This document shows, one piece after another, positions 15,575 to 15,776 of a stretch of DNA of 15,776 nucleotides. A program made the position numbers and the translations under genes. Within the stretch, counting starts at the first letter, position 1. Every line of letters starts with the position of its first letter. Below the pieces are notes generated by a model. The model was not told where the DNA came from. It was given only the letters and a program-made list of their open reading frames with translations, and did no database searches. This stretch comes from an uncultured Clostridia bacterium (GTDB taxonomy: Bacteria; Bacillota; Clostridia; TANB77; CAG-508), in contig CALXJL010000032.1 in assembly GCA_944388615.1 (NCBI GenBank), positions 1-15,776 of the forward strand, in the 5' to 3' direction.

Positions 15575-15776
15575 TTAATAATATTCAGATTGTGGTGGTT
15601 CTTCTGTATTATCATCTTCTTGTTGTATGTGTTCTTCTGTAAATACCATACTTAATTTAGTTTCTCCACCAATTATACTGTCTATACAATCTGGATCATC
15701 TCCTTCAATCCATATTACAACAGTATATTTATCTATATCACCTGGGCGAAAATCTTTTGCTTCTTCAAGTGCAACT
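15575..15776 (-). CDS. C-terminal part of a related secreted protein, cut by the window edge
   Basis: 66 in-frame residues run from the right edge to TAA at 15575. VVIWIEGDDPDCID and the following GGETKLSMVF parallel the C-terminus of the 14505 gene product, so this is probably a tandem relative. It ends in an acidic, Pro-containing tail (QQEDDNTEEPPQSEYY) that the neighbour lacks. Only 17 bases separate it from the next start, so both are probably in one transcript. The N-terminus, and so any signal peptide, is outside the window. Confidence 0.8.
   Translation of the reverse strand, partial: VALEEAKDFRPGDIDKYTVVIWIEGDDPDCIDSIIGGETKLSMVFTEEHIQQEDDNTEEPPQSEYY

Noticed and set aside
1..15776. 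Mycoplasma-type genetic code, suggested by DUF285 repeats and high A+T
   Set aside because: Trp is written TGG throughout, and the ATPase ends at a TGA exactly where its family length ends.

Overview
The window is AT-rich DNA (roughly 70% A+T by eye) from a low-GC Gram-positive bacterium, most likely a gut-type Clostridia/Bacilli relative. The evidence is strong GGAGG ribosome sites, sigma-A promoters with 17-base spacers, TAA-dominated stops, a SipW-type signal peptidase, and a surface protein built from BspA/DUF285 26-residue-type repeats. TGG encodes Trp and TGA ends one gene, so the standard bacterial code fits better than the Mycoplasma code. The species cannot be named from the sequence.

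Layout: (1) 1-8625, minus strand: one reading frame of at least 2,875 codons, running off the left edge. It encodes a giant modular surface protein with an N-terminal membrane/signal segment, four blocks of 29-residue DUF285-like leucine-rich repeats, and arrays of probable Ig-like beta domains (one, three, then four) between the blocks. (2) 8626-9616: a 991-base gap between divergent genes. It holds two 99-base direct repeats differing at two positions. Between them lies what I read as a complete type I toxin-antitoxin locus: a 39-residue hydrophobic peptide on the minus strand, a convergent RNA of about 90 nt on the plus strand, a promoter for each, a shared terminator hairpin, and a hairpin over the toxin ribosome site. 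(3) 9617-10588, plus: an unrecognised 323-residue protein. (4) A 25-bp perfect hairpin at 10613-10669 separates it from a convergent AAA_14/DUF4143 ATPase (10694-11887, minus), which has a fully consensus promoter. (5) 12080-14419, minus: a three-gene operon encoding a 43-residue protein, a 530-residue helical protein and a SipW-type signal peptidase. (6) 14505-15776, minus: two adjacent membrane-anchored or secreted proteins, the upstream one cut by the window edge, sharing a C-terminal W-[LI]-E-G-x-D-P-D-C motif.

How the parts may work together: regions 5 and 6 look like an export unit in which a dedicated SipW peptidase processes the neighbouring short-signal proteins. The giant repeat protein is a likely adhesin or matrix protein. 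Its promoter sits directly against one copy of the 99-base repeat, with the small toxin-antitoxin locus just upstream. That locus is the most interesting non-obvious element here.
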